DNA from: JALYXV01 sp963791545
GTDB lineage: Bacteria > Actinomycetota > Acidimicrobiia > Acidimicrobiales > Palsa-688
DNA length: 47,490 bases
Direction of reading: 5' to 3'
Assembly (NCBI GenBank): GCA_963791545.1
Contig: CAWBSR010000008.1
Coordinates: forward strand, 1 to 47,490
Shown here: positions 1 through 8,095 of the stretch, in pieces
How positions within the stretch are numbered: position 1 is the first letter of the stretch
Layout: each line of letters opens with the position of its first letter
Notes under the pieces: model-generated
Databases searched by the model: none
What the model was told of the DNA's origin: nothing
What the model saw: only the letters and a program-made list of their open reading frames with translations
Made by a program: the position numbers and the translations under genes

Positions 1-20
1 CCCTGTCGGTCCAAGATCGT

Positions 21-1610
21 TCAGCCTGGCCATGATGCCCGGACTGCCGCGGTGGAGGCATCGATGGCAACGACCCGCTCATTGTTCACGTTGGCCAGGA
101 CGGATCCGGGACCGGCGGTGAGTGACTCCACCGTGGGAATGAGCCCCGCCTTCACGGTCGTGGATCCTTTGATCGTCCCCGTGTCGGGGTCGACCGATTC
201 GAACCGGCACGTCTCAGCCTCGTCTTGGCAAGACACCACGAGGACGTTGGCCGCGATCATGTACACCTTCTGCTTGTCGCCCGATGCCACCGCCCGACTG
301 GCCAACCTCCAACGCACCTGACCGGACGCCAGGTCGACCGCGACTACCAACGGCTTGCTGCTGTCGAAGTTGGGCGCTATTTGCATCACCAATGCGCCGT
401 TCGCCACCCCCTCCAAGGTGACTGTCGACGCGCCAGCGTCGAACAGCCTGCGCACGAGTCCCGTCGCCTGATCGATGACGTATACATCCTTCGACGCCGT
501 TACGTTGTTGGTCCAGGCGACGATTCCCGGGCCTTGCGCCGTCGCCTGCCCGGTGAGTGTGAACGGTATCGGACTGCCGTCGGGTACCGACGCCGTCGAC
601 CACACTGGGGCTCCGTCCGGAAGCCGGTACCGCACCGCGCAACCGCCCGATGTCGTTACCAGGACCGTCACCGCCTTGCCGTCAGGGTCCACGAAAAATG
701 CGCCCTCTTCGTGGGCCCGGGCGGGTGCCGTTCCGGCGAAAGGACTCTTGGCGCAGCCCGGTGAGATCGAGCGGCCGGCACCGGTGCCAGGGTCGACCAG
801 CAGCAGGTCCAGGTCGTGACCCGAGGTGGCGGCGACGTCGGTGACAGCGACCAAATCGCCGGCCGGATGTAACCAGCGGGGCGTCGAGTTGAGGCGCTTA
901 CTCCAACTCTGAGAGCCGCTCGTAAGGTCGAAGGACTGGAGGGTCCCATCCTTGGCGAGCGACACTAAATGGGTACCGGCCACGAAGGCGCAGCCCCCGT
1001 CGCAGGGGGAGGCCAGTTCGTTGCTCAGCGAGGCTTGCCAGAGCTGCCGCCCCGAAGCGGCGTCGAGGGCGAGGACTGTCGTGTCGGCTATGACGACGAC
1101 CCGGGTCTGGGCCGGAATGACCAGCGGCACCTTCCCGGTGTTGATCGATCGGATCGGCGGTGCAGACCACTGCACCTTGCGCGTCACCGGGTTCACGCGG
1201 CGAAGGACAGGAGTCGTCGGTGCCCCGACCGTCGGGGCGACGACATAGATGTCGGCGATACCGGGGTCACTTGAGGCGGGAACGACCGGGCCTAAGACCC
1301 GGTAGTTGACCGATAGCCTTGCGACCGACTTGGACTTGGATGTCGTAGTCATGGACGCGACAACGATGGCCGCCGTTACGCCCACCGAGACGAGCACCGC
1401 AATGACGACGACGCGGGCGCCCCTTCTGGTCGCACGCGTCGCGCCCGTCGTGACGACGGTCACCCCGGGGACGCTGGACGGAGCATCCTCCTCGAGCGGG
1501 AGGGCGTGAGCGCAGAATGGGCACAGAGGATCGCTTTGGCTCCTGAAGTGACCGGGGTCAATTGGGCCACCGCAGTTAGGACACTCGGTAACGGTTACGT
1601 GCCCTGCCAT
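21..1610 (-). CDS. Zinc-ribbon, single-TM protein with PQQ-like beta-propeller ectodomain
   Basis: The 529-residue product starts with a four-cysteine zinc ribbon (CPNCGG then CPFC, about residues 10-35). A hydrophobic segment near residues 65-90 (VVVIAVLVSVGVTAAIVVAS) follows, then a long exported part with repeated blades: VLALDAASGRQLWQ, LQSFDLTSGSQSWS and VVAVDLASGQVRWR. These are PQQ-binding-like (pyrrolo-quinoline-quinone repeat) blades, known from BamB and from ectodomains of actinobacterial kinases and sensors. A cytoplasmic ribbon and an external propeller are inferred. I chose the ATG at 1610 because a purine-rich GGGGGGGAAA lies just upstream; a GTG five codons earlier is also possible. 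No enzyme motif is visible and the ligand is unknown. Confidence 0.85.
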   Translation of the reverse strand: MAGHVTVTECPNCGGPIDPGHFRSQSDPLCPFCAHALPLEEDAPSSVPGVTVVTTGATRATRRGARVVVIAVLVSVGVTAAIVVASMTTTSKSKSVARLSVNYRVLGPVVPASSDPGIADIYVVAPTVGAPTTPVLRRVNPVTRKVQWSAPPIRSINTGKVPLVIPAQTRVVVIADTTVLALDAASGRQLWQASLSNELASPCDGGCAFVAGTHLVSLAKDGTLQSFDLTSGSQSWSKRLNSTPRWLHPAGDLVAVTDVAATSGHDLDLLLVDPGTGAGRSISPGCAKSPFAGTAPARAHEEGAFFVDPDGKAVTVLVTTSGGCAVRYRLPDGAPVWSTASVPDGSPIPFTLTGQATAQGPGIVAWTNNVTASKDVYVIDQATGLVRRLFDAGASTVTLEGVANGALVMQIAPNFDSSKPLVVAVDLASGQVRWRLASRAVASGDKQKVYMIAANVLVVSCQDEAETCRFESVDPDTGTIKGSTTVKAGLIPTVESLTAGPGSVLANVNNERVVAIDASTAAVRASWPG

Positions 1611-1718
1611 GGATTTCCCCCCCACGTCTCCCCGGAGCCGACAGTGTTGCAGGCGGCCGCACCGGGCGTCGCCTAGGTGAGATCAGCCGTCGACAGATGT
1701 GGTGATCCGGTATGGTGC

Positions 1719-2239
1719 TCAGCGACCGACGCGGCCAGCCGATAAGGCGTCGTCGTGATCGTGCCGCCCAGGTGACACCTCCTCCTTACGGAGCAGAACC
1801 CGCAGGCCGTCATGGCTGATGTCGTCGACCACCCCCTCAGCGACGAGGAACTCGGCCAACTTCGATAAGCTCCACGTCGAGAACGGCAACCCATGATCGG
1901 TGGGTCGCGACAACGCGATCTTCTTGATCTGCTGACGTTGCGGCAGGGTGAAGGTCGGCGGGCGGCCACCGGCGTATTTTCGGGTACAACGACTCGAAGC
2001 CGTCCTCGTTGAAGTTGTTGATGACCTCGCGCACCCGATCCGGACTGGTGAACGTCACCTTGGCGATACCCGCCACATCCATGCCCTGCACCGACAACAA
2101 GATCATCTGCGCTCGCCGCCACGTCACCACCGAGCCCGACGAACGCCGGACCAACCGCAACAAACCGATTGCCCTCATCGTTCGAAACCTCACGAACCCG
2201 CAAACCCTCGCGAGACAACCGACACCTCCGATCCGACAA
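1719..2239 (-). pseudogene. IS630-family transposase remnant, N-terminal half, two frameshifts
   Basis: Joining three frames gives one IS630-type N-terminal region: VREVSNDEGN, then LLRLVRRSSGSVVTWRRAQ, MILLSVQGMDVAGIAKV, DRVREVINNFNEDGFESLYP, YAGGRPPTFTLPQRQ and STWSLSKLAEFLVAEGVV. This is the helix-turn-helix DNA-binding part. Homology stops near 1773, so the DDE catalytic domain is missing. Frame changes lie near 2170 (an extra T in cggttt) and near 1977 (an extra A in ccgaaaatac). Some IS630 elements use frameshifting, but two shifts plus the missing catalytic domain favour a dead remnant. I saw no terminal inverted repeats. Confidence 0.75.
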
Positions 2240-2288
2240 CCAAATGTGTCAGATCAGCCTGCGTGTCCAGCCACCCGAGGTGGTGGAC

Positions 2289-2471
2289 CTACGAGGCGAA
2301 GGTTGCCTGCCGCGGCACTAGTTCGGGATCTGCCGCACCCGGCTCCGTCAAATTCGACTTCAGCGTGGATTCGTTGAGTGCGGCGACCAGAGCGTCGACA
2401 TGCAGCATCGATTCGGTCACTTCGGCATCGCCGCCGCCGTGTAGACACCAGTTGCTAATCGAAACCGTCAA
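2289..2471 (-). CDS. Possible 60-aa ORF overlapping the end of the DUF4232 gene
   Basis: A TTG start at 2471 overlaps the TGA of the upstream gene as TTGA, an arrangement often seen in translational coupling. The product is short and acidic and has no signal peptide or motif I recognise. Third-position G+C is only moderate. It could be a real small partner of the secreted-protein pair upstream, or chance. Confidence 0.25.
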   Translation of the reverse strand: MTVSISNWCLHGGGDAEVTESMLHVDALVAALNESTLKSNLTEPGAADPELVPRQATFAS

Positions 2472-3352
2472 CTTCCTAGTCGACCAGGTGTCCCGGCCGG
2501 GAAAATGACCGACTCGTAGACGTTTGGGCCACAGAACCTGAACTGGAAACTAATGAGAACGAACATCGAGCTGATGGGCGTGTCGAAGGTGATGCCGTCG
2601 GCGACCTGGCAAGCCCCGCCTCCGGTGCCCAAGAGCAGAAAGAACACCGCCGCCTGGCCCGGGTTGACCGTCACTAGTCGAGCCGGTCCCCCTATCGGAC
2701 CGTCGGTCGCGGGAATCGGCTGTAGTAGGGCCTGCACCGAGGAGCCGCCGCCCCCGCCGGTGCCCCCCCTGTATGGCGCCACCTTCGGGTAGCCGGTCAT
2801 CGAGCATGGCTGTGTCGTAGTGTTCGTGAGCGTGAAGCTCTGAACCCGGGTGCCACTTTGGTCGTTGGCCGCGGCCGGCACCACCTGGAGCCCCGACGTT
2901 GTGCACGCCCCCGGGGAACCGGCCGCCGTCGGCGACGGCCCGGCGACCGACGACCCAGGACCAACCGTTGACCCTGGGATACCGCTGGAGGACGCAACGG
3001 TGGTGGCAGTGGTGTTGGTCTTAGGGGCTGCCGGCACGCCGCCGGGGCTCGGGTCCAGCGGCGCGGTCGAAGTCACTTCGCTTGTGTCGACGGTCGTAGT
3101 GGCGGCATTTTCAGCGCCGGTGTGACCCGACTTGCAGCCACCCAGTACCGAAGCGACACCAACCATGGCCACCGATACCACAAGCCAACGTGGCGCTCGC
3201 TGACCGCCGACACCGGGGGGATGGCCACCATACGACCCCTCGTGACGGTCCGCCGACCCCGCGTCAGGGTTGGAGGCACCTGACGGCGGGGCGGGACGAG
3301 GGCGCGGACTCAGCTGAGAGTGACGACGGCACCGCTGCTGGCATTGGCGCAT
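2468..3352 (-). CDS. DUF4232-type lipoprotein
   Basis: A hydrophobic stretch ending in a lipobox (VGVASVLGGC) is followed by a Thr/Pro/Ser-rich linker and then a domain beginning CTTSGLQVVP. That domain contains SFTLTNTTTQPCSMTGYP, RLVTVNPGQAAVFFLLL and a final FRFCGPNVYES; this cysteine and strand pattern is typical of DUF4232 secreted domains of Actinobacteria. Lipid anchoring outside the membrane is inferred. The start is unresolved: the ATG at 3352 would overlap the upstream gene by 43 nt and place about 60 residues before the lipobox, while the only nearer start codons are a GTG and an ATG inside the hydrophobic core. A 5' frameshift is therefore possible. It lies downstream of another secreted protein on the same strand. 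Confidence 0.7.
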   Translation of the reverse strand: MRQCQQRCRRHSQLSPRPRPAPPSGASNPDAGSADRHEGSYGGHPPGVGGQRAPRWLVVSVAMVGVASVLGGCKSGHTGAENAATTTVDTSEVTSTAPLDPSPGGVPAAPKTNTTATTVASSSGIPGSTVGPGSSVAGPSPTAAGSPGACTTSGLQVVPAAANDQSGTRVQSFTLTNTTTQPCSMTGYPKVAPYRGGTGGGGGSSVQALLQPIPATDGPIGGPARLVTVNPGQAAVFFLLLGTGGGACQVADGITFDTPISSMFVLISFQFRFCGPNVYESVIFPAGTPGRLGS

Positions 3353-3837
3353 CCGAAGAGATCGCAGACCTGCATCACGACCAGCGCCTGCGAGTCACCC
3401 GCGACGAAACGGAATCCTTGGGGATCGGCGACGGCGCCCATGGAGCGGGTGTACGTTCCCCCGTCGCAAATCAAGTTGTTGATGGTTCTCGAACCGTGGG
3501 AGATGTAATGACCGCCGCCGGTGGAGGATTGCCTGATCGCTTGACTGACCTGCAATGTCAGGCTCTTGGATGACCCGAGCAGTTGCGGCAGTATGGGAGA
3601 GTCGATCGTTCCGCCGCACCTATAAGTCACGTCCACGATGGCTGCGGCGCCGCCGGCCGACACGGACCCAAAGCCGGGGAAGCTGAATCTGATCGACGGA
3701 GGCGCCAGGAGGCTCGATGCCACCCGGGTCGGAGCCTGGCGCGGGCTGGCACCGGCGGCGGAACCCGCCGCAATGCCCCCGACGAACATTGCTCCGACCA
3801 TAAATGCCACGACGGTCACCCTGGCTGGCTTGCGCAT
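3310..3837 (-). CDS. Secreted protein of unknown function
   Basis: The 175-residue product has a classical signal peptide: MRKPARV, a hydrophobic core VVAFMVGAMFVGGIAAG, then an Ala/Ser cleavage region. The mature part is Ser/Gly-rich with four cysteines (YRCGGT, LICDGG, QVCDLFGCAN), which could form two disulfides, and looks beta-rich. I do not recognise a family. The ATG at 3837 is preceded by GGGAGGAA at good spacing, which decides it over a TTG five codons upstream. The next gene on the strand is the DUF4232 lipoprotein, so the two may be co-expressed. Confidence 0.75.
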   Translation of the reverse strand: MRKPARVTVVAFMVGAMFVGGIAAGSAAGASPRQAPTRVASSLLAPPSIRFSFPGFGSVSAGGAAAIVDVTYRCGGTIDSPILPQLLGSSKSLTLQVSQAIRQSSTGGGHYISHGSRTINNLICDGGTYTRSMGAVADPQGFRFVAGDSQALVVMQVCDLFGCANASSGAVVTLS

Positions 3838-3935
3838 ATGTATTCCTCCCAATCGCTAAACCACCGACCGCGAGGCGCGGCTCGATGGATATCGTCCAAC
3901 AGATGCCGCTGTCCGCTTTGCACTCGTCGGCGTAG

Positions 3936-3964
3936 TTTGTAGCATGTCGCCGCAATCGCGTCAA
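3936..3964 (-). promoter_or_regulatory. Candidate sigma-70 promoter for the secreted-protein gene
   Basis: On the minus strand TTGACG (3959-3964) and TACAAA (3936-3941) are separated by 17 bp. This would start transcription about 100 nt before the ATG at 3837. Apart from this, 3838-4201 shows no gene or repeat. Confidence 0.4.
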
Positions 3965-4201
3965 GGGCGTGGCGGTTTCTCGCTTTGACGACTGACCCCT
4001 TGCGGGGAACTCGAGGAGCAGGAGCACAAACACCGCTGGCCTGCGCTTCTCCGACGGGCGCCAGCCTCGGTTGGTATGCCATTTCGCACAAAAAACGGCA
4101 TTCTCAAGGTAGCCAAACTGTCTGCCCTTTCGCGCTTACAAACCCTGGCCGAGCCACCTGTCGGGAGCGATCAAAGGCCTTGACCTGATCTTCTCTTACA
4201 G

Positions 4202-4274
4202 TGGGCCGTAGAGGACTCGAACCTCTGACCCCTTGCGCGTCATGCAAGTGCGCTACCAACTGCGCCAACGGCCC
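4202..4274 (-). tRNA. tRNA-Val (GAC)
   Basis: The minus strand folds as a full cloverleaf: acceptor GGGCCGT/ACGGCCC, D stem GCGC/GCGC with loop AGTTGGTA, anticodon stem CTTGC/GCAAG with loop ATGACGC (anticodon GAC), and T arm AGAGG-TTCGAGT-CCTCT. The 73-nt count includes discriminator A at 4202. CCA is not encoded. Confidence 0.92.
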
Positions 4275-4355
4275 GTGAGGGCACGATCCTAGCGGCCCCG
4301 CCCGGCGGGCCGGGCCATGCCCGCCGGCGACATCGGGGCCCTCGGGCTCGACCGC

Positions 4356-6098
4356 CTACATGATCTCGGCAAAGCTGTTCCCGCCGCGACCCCGCAGGAG
4401 GTTCTTCAGGAGCTTCCCGGTTGGGTTCCGGGGCAGCAGTTCTTTCCGGAATTCGACATGGGCGGGCACCTTGAAGTTGGCCAGCTTCTCCCGGACCCAT
4501 TCCCGCACCTCGCCCTCGGTCAGGCCTGAGCCAGGCGCCACCTGGACGACCGCCTTCACCTCCTCGCCCAGCACCGGATGCGGTACCCCGATGACGGCTG
4601 CGTCCAGTACCAGGGGGTGCTGGATCAGGCGGTCCTCGATCTCGACGCAGTACACGTTCTCCCCGCCCCGGATGATCATGTCCTTGGCCCGGTCGGTCAC
4701 GAAGAGATAGCCGTCCTCGTCGAGGTAGCCGATGTCGCCCGAGTGCAGCCAACCATCGGTCACCGCCTCGGCGGTCTCCGCCGACTTGCCCCAGTAACCG
4801 GGGAAGATCTGGGCGCCCTTCAACCAGATTTCGCCGGGCTGGCCCGGTGCGAGCGGCGTACCGAGTGCGTCGACGATGCGGACCTCCACCCCCGGTAGCG
4901 GTCGGCCCACTGACTCCGGCCGGTCCACCATCTCCGGCCCCGAGTTGACCGTGACGGCCGAAGACGACTCGGTGAGCCCATAAGCGTTGCGGATCATGGC
5001 CACGTTGGGGAACGTCTCGCCAACCTCCCGGTGCAGCCGACTCCCCGACGGCGACCCGCCGTAGGCGACCGTCCGCACCGTCGACAGGTCGAAGTCATGG
5101 CGCGCCGGGTGCTCCACCACCCGCGCCACCATGGTGGGAACAGTCGTGAACACCGTCACGCCCTCCTCCTGGATCAGCCGCAGCGCCTGCTCAGGGTCGA
5201 AACGGCCCACCGTCAACACCAGCTTCACCCCCGCCGCCATACCCAGCACGATGCCGGCGTGGCAGCCGGAGACATGGAACAACGGCGCCGTGATGAGGGC
5301 GACCGGTGGGCTCCCCCCGCCGAGCTCCCGGCTGTCGCCCCACATCATCGCGGCGGCGACCGTCATATAGAAGGTGTTCTGGACGTTGGCGAGCATGGTC
5401 CGGTGCGTCGAGATGGCTCCCTTGGGCCGCCCCGTGGTTCCGCTGGTGTACAGGATCACGGCGGGGTCGTCTTCGGCGATCGGGGCATCGGGCATCACCG
5501 CCGTCGGCGACGCCGCCAGCGACTCGAAGCTGCGCATCGGCACCGATCCCGAACCACCCGAGCCGCCGGCAGCGTCGCCCGCCAACCAGGCGGGATCGCC
5601 GTCGATCAGGTACACCGCCTGCAGCGCCGGGACCTCCCCGAGCCGGTCGGTGATCCGGGCGAAACGTTCCCGATCTGCGATCAGCACCTTCGATCCGGAA
5701 TCGACCAGCCCGTAGACGATCTCGTCGGCCTTCCACCAGGCGTTCAACCCGACCAGTACCGCCCCCAGGTCGACGGTTCCCCAGAACGTGAAGACCCATT
5801 CGGGATTGTTGCCGGACAGGATCGCAACCCGGTCGCCTGCCGCCACGCCGATGCCGGCCAGCGCCGCCGACACCGAGTTCGACGCCTCCACTGCGTCCCG
5901 GTACCCGATACGCCGCTCGCCATGGACCAGGTAGAGGACGTCGTTGCCTCGTCCCAGCCCCATCTCGGCCAGGGCCCGAAGCGAGGGGATACGGTTCTTG
6001 TACACGGGCATGGCAACCCCCCGGACGTCCTCCTCGACGATCTCGAAGAGCCCGCCCGGCCCGGTCAGTATCTCCTCGACCTCAAGGCTGCTCGGCAC
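4356..6098 (-). CDS. Acyl-CoA synthetase / fatty-acid-CoA ligase (ANL superfamily)
   Basis: This cytoplasmic enzyme adenylates a carboxylic acid with ATP and transfers it to CoA. The 580 residues carry the ANL core motifs in order: the phosphate-binding loop ILYTSGTTGRPKGAI, the acceptor motif YGLTESSSAVT, HSGDIGYLDEDGYLFVTDR with the hinge region, KDMIIRGGENVY, and the C-terminal NPTGKLLK holding the catalytic lysine. Length and motifs fit FadD/long-chain or medium-chain ligases; the substrate cannot be told from sequence. The GTG at 6098 has GGGGAGAGAA just upstream. A short G+C-rich hairpin at 4300-4315 may terminate it. The next gene upstream is divergent. Confidence 0.92.
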   Translation of the reverse strand: MPSSLEVEEILTGPGGLFEIVEEDVRGVAMPVYKNRIPSLRALAEMGLGRGNDVLYLVHGERRIGYRDAVEASNSVSAALAGIGVAAGDRVAILSGNNPEWVFTFWGTVDLGAVLVGLNAWWKADEIVYGLVDSGSKVLIADRERFARITDRLGEVPALQAVYLIDGDPAWLAGDAAGGSGGSGSVPMRSFESLAASPTAVMPDAPIAEDDPAVILYTSGTTGRPKGAISTHRTMLANVQNTFYMTVAAAMMWGDSRELGGGSPPVALITAPLFHVSGCHAGIVLGMAAGVKLVLTVGRFDPEQALRLIQEEGVTVFTTVPTMVARVVEHPARHDFDLSTVRTVAYGGSPSGSRLHREVGETFPNVAMIRNAYGLTESSSAVTVNSGPEMVDRPESVGRPLPGVEVRIVDALGTPLAPGQPGEIWLKGAQIFPGYWGKSAETAEAVTDGWLHSGDIGYLDEDGYLFVTDRAKDMIIRGGENVYCVEIEDRLIQHPLVLDAAVIGVPHPVLGEEVKAVVQVAPGSGLTEGEVREWVREKLANFKVPAHVEFRKELLPRNPTGKLLKNLLRGRGGNSFAEIM

Positions 6099-6180
6099 TT
6101 CTCTCCCCCCCCGGGTTCAGTCACCAACGACGCCGGCCCATACTACGAGGGCCGCCCGACGGATCCCCCCAGCCGTCAGG

Positions 6181-6186
6181 TAGATT
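6181..6186 (+). promoter_or_regulatory. -10 box TAGATT, leaderless start
   Basis: TAGATT ends exactly 6 nt before the GTG at 6193, placing the predicted transcription start on the start codon. No Shine-Dalgarno sequence is present. Confidence 0.5.
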
Positions 6187-6192
6187 TCCGCG

Positions 6193-7818
6193 GTGGCCGG
6201 ACCAACCGGCGCGGTCCCCGCAGACCTGCTCCGCTCGGCCGCCCGCGCCATTCACGCCGAACGCGACCACGACCGGCTACTGGCCTGGGTCGCAAACGCC
6301 CTCGCCTCGGCCACCGAGGCCGCCCTGGTCGGTTTGGCCGTCGACGTCGACACCCACCCCCGCCGCTGGGTGATGTCGAACGGCAGCGTCCGCAACCTGG
6401 CCAATCTCGGCGACCCCTACTCGCTGCCCCAACTCGGCCCCATCCTGCGAGGCGAAGTCCAGGCGCTCACCGACGACGAGCACCTCCGGCGCATCCTGGC
6501 CCTGCAGTCGGTCATCGTGCTGGCCGTCCCTCGCGACGACGGTGGCATCCACGGTGTCGCCATCCTCGGCTGGCTACCCAAAGAACTCCCCCCGGCCGGC
6601 AGCGTGGCCATGGCCGAGACCGTCATCACCCACTTGGGCGTCGCCTTCGACAACCGCCTCGCCATGGCCGGCCTCGAAGCGGCGCAGCGCGACGTGGTCC
6701 ACAAGCTCCAGGAGGCGGTCCGGCCGCCCCAGCCGTCGGTCCCCCAGACCGAGCTCGGGGTGTTCTACCTGGCCGCCGACCAGCAATCGTCTACCGGCGG
6801 CGACCTCTACGACTGGGTGCTGTTGCCCGATGGGTCACTTCACCTGGCGGTGGTCGATGTGATGGGAAAAGGGGTGGCCGCCACCAAGGACGCCGTCGCG
6901 GTGACCCACGCCCTGCGGCTGTTGGTCCTCGACGGGGTGCCGCTGCCCCGGGTCATCGCCCGGGCCGACACCCTGGTGACGGCCCAGAACCCGGAGTTGG
7001 TCGCCACCTTGATGATCGGCCGCTACGACCCTGCGACCGGCGACCTCCAACTCGCCGGCGGTGGCCATCCGCCCCTGCTCGTCGTTTCCCACGGCGAGGC
7101 CCGGTGGGTCGACGTCGGCGGTGTTCCTATCGGTTTCCCGGGCGCCGGCTCCGACGGTGTCGTCCTCGTCGAGTTGGGCCGCTCGGACACCGCCATCTTT
7201 TACACCGACGGCCTCATTGAATCCACCAAGGACATCATCAAGGGACTCGACGCCCTGGCCCGGTTCGCGGGCGAAACCGCCGGCTACCCCGCCGCCGCGC
7301 TGGCCCGGGCGCTGGTCGAACGGTCCCTGGCCGGGGCGGTCCGCAACGACGACTCCCTGGTCCTTGTCCTACGCCGCCGTTCCCCACCTCCGGCCACCCA
7401 GCGGGTCCCTATCTCCCCCTTCGAGTACCGCTTCACGCCGTCGACCGCCGCGGTGCCACTGGCCCGGCACTTCCTCGAGGACTGGCTCATCCGGGTCCCG
7501 GTCGAACGGGCCGACGCCGGCGACCTGTTGCTGGTGGCTTCGGAACTGGCCGCCAATGCGGTCCGCCACGCCAGCGGCCAGACGGGCAGCGTCTCCCTGC
7601 GAGCCTCGGTTCAGGGATCGGACGTGACAATCGAGTTGGAGGATGACGGGGGTGAGCCCATGCCGCTGCCAGGTCCCGCCGACCGGTTGCCCGACGGCCT
7701 GGCGGAACGGGGTCGAGGCCTGTTCCTCGTCCGGGCCCTGGTCGATCAGCTCGACTGCCGGGTCGTCGACGGCCGGACCCTGATCCGGGCGGTCCGCCGG
7801 GCGGTCGTGGCGCCATAG
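6193..7818 (+). CDS. GAF - SpoIIE-type PP2C phosphatase - HATPase regulator
   Basis: The 541-residue product combines three modules. A GAF-like sensor (about 15-165) is followed by a PPM/SpoIIE serine phosphatase (about 180-395) with STGGDLYDW, VVDVMGKGVAATKDA and the late IFYTDGLIEST acidic motif. A C-terminal GHKL/HATPase_c domain (about 415-540) has LLLVASELAANAVRHA (N box) and GRGLFLVRALVDQ. This layout is known from actinobacterial partner-switching proteins that dephosphorylate STAS antagonists and bind anti-sigma targets. A STAS-like protein sits at 36.7 kb, but a link is speculative. The start is fixed by the -10 box 6 nt upstream. Confidence 0.9.
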   Translation: MAGPTGAVPADLLRSAARAIHAERDHDRLLAWVANALASATEAALVGLAVDVDTHPRRWVMSNGSVRNLANLGDPYSLPQLGPILRGEVQALTDDEHLRRILALQSVIVLAVPRDDGGIHGVAILGWLPKELPPAGSVAMAETVITHLGVAFDNRLAMAGLEAAQRDVVHKLQEAVRPPQPSVPQTELGVFYLAADQQSSTGGDLYDWVLLPDGSLHLAVVDVMGKGVAATKDAVAVTHALRLLVLDGVPLPRVIARADTLVTAQNPELVATLMIGRYDPATGDLQLAGGGHPPLLVVSHGEARWVDVGGVPIGFPGAGSDGVVLVELGRSDTAIFYTDGLIESTKDIIKGLDALARFAGETAGYPAAALARALVERSLAGAVRNDDSLVLVLRRRSPPPATQRVPISPFEYRFTPSTAAVPLARHFLEDWLIRVPVERADAGDLLLVASELAANAVRHASGQTGSVSLRASVQGSDVTIELEDDGGEPMPLPGPADRLPDGLAERGRGLFLVRALVDQLDCRVVDGRTLIRAVRRAVVAP

Positions 7819-7864
7819 GTGCGCTGAATAGTTGGTGTGTACACGCCAACTACTCAGCGCACCT
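7817..7864. terminator. 48-bp palindrome between convergent genes (bidirectional terminator candidate)
   Basis: Arms 7817-7840 and 7841-7864 are complementary over 24 bp with one mismatch and one G-T pair and essentially no loop. There is no U tract. The left arm begins inside the TAG of the phosphatase gene and the right arm ends just before the TGA of the convergent small gene. Confidence 0.6.
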
Positions 7865-7869
7865 AGCCG

Positions 7870-8049
7870 TCAAGCGGGGACGTTCTCGTTCCCCGGACCC
7901 TCCTCGGGATCCTCCTGGTTATCCTCGAAGAACTCGGGTTCGTCCTTGGTGTGATCCTGCTCGTCCAGGTCGCGGCGGGCCTTCTGGATGTCCTCCTCCA
8001 GTTGATCCAGCTGTTCGGTGTCCTTTTTGACGGTTTCGGCGTCGTCCAT
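7870..8049 (-). CDS. Small acidic protein, 59 aa
   Basis: An ATG at 8049 follows a strong AAGGAGG. The product begins MDDAETVKKDTEQLDQLEED and continues as a charged, probably helical or coiled-coil N-terminal half, then a very acidic tail (EPEFFEDNQEDPEEGPGNE). It has no transmembrane segment. I do not recognise a named family; short acidic proteins like this are common in Actinobacteria. It is convergent with the phosphatase gene and divergent from the aminotransferase. A longer reading in another frame here is Arg/Pro-rich and is not the gene. Confidence 0.75.
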   Translation of the reverse strand: MDDAETVKKDTEQLDQLEEDIQKARRDLDEQDHTKDEPEFFEDNQEDPEEGPGNENVPA

Positions 8050-8083
8050 GGGAGCCTCCTTACCCGCAAGGGTGGCGCATTAC

Positions 8084-8089
8084 TACCAT
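8084..8089 (+). promoter_or_regulatory. -10 box TACCAT, leaderless start
   Basis: TACCAT ends 6 nt before the GTG at 8096, which fits the natural N-terminus of the aminotransferase (VFAYVNGSVID). Confidence 0.45.
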
Positions 8090-8095
8090 CACCGC

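Noticed and set aside
5031..7220. 729-aa plus-strand frame rich in Arg, His and Pro
   Set aside because: It overlaps the acyl-CoA synthetase antisense and the phosphatase gene, and has the composition of a shadow frame in high-G+C DNA.
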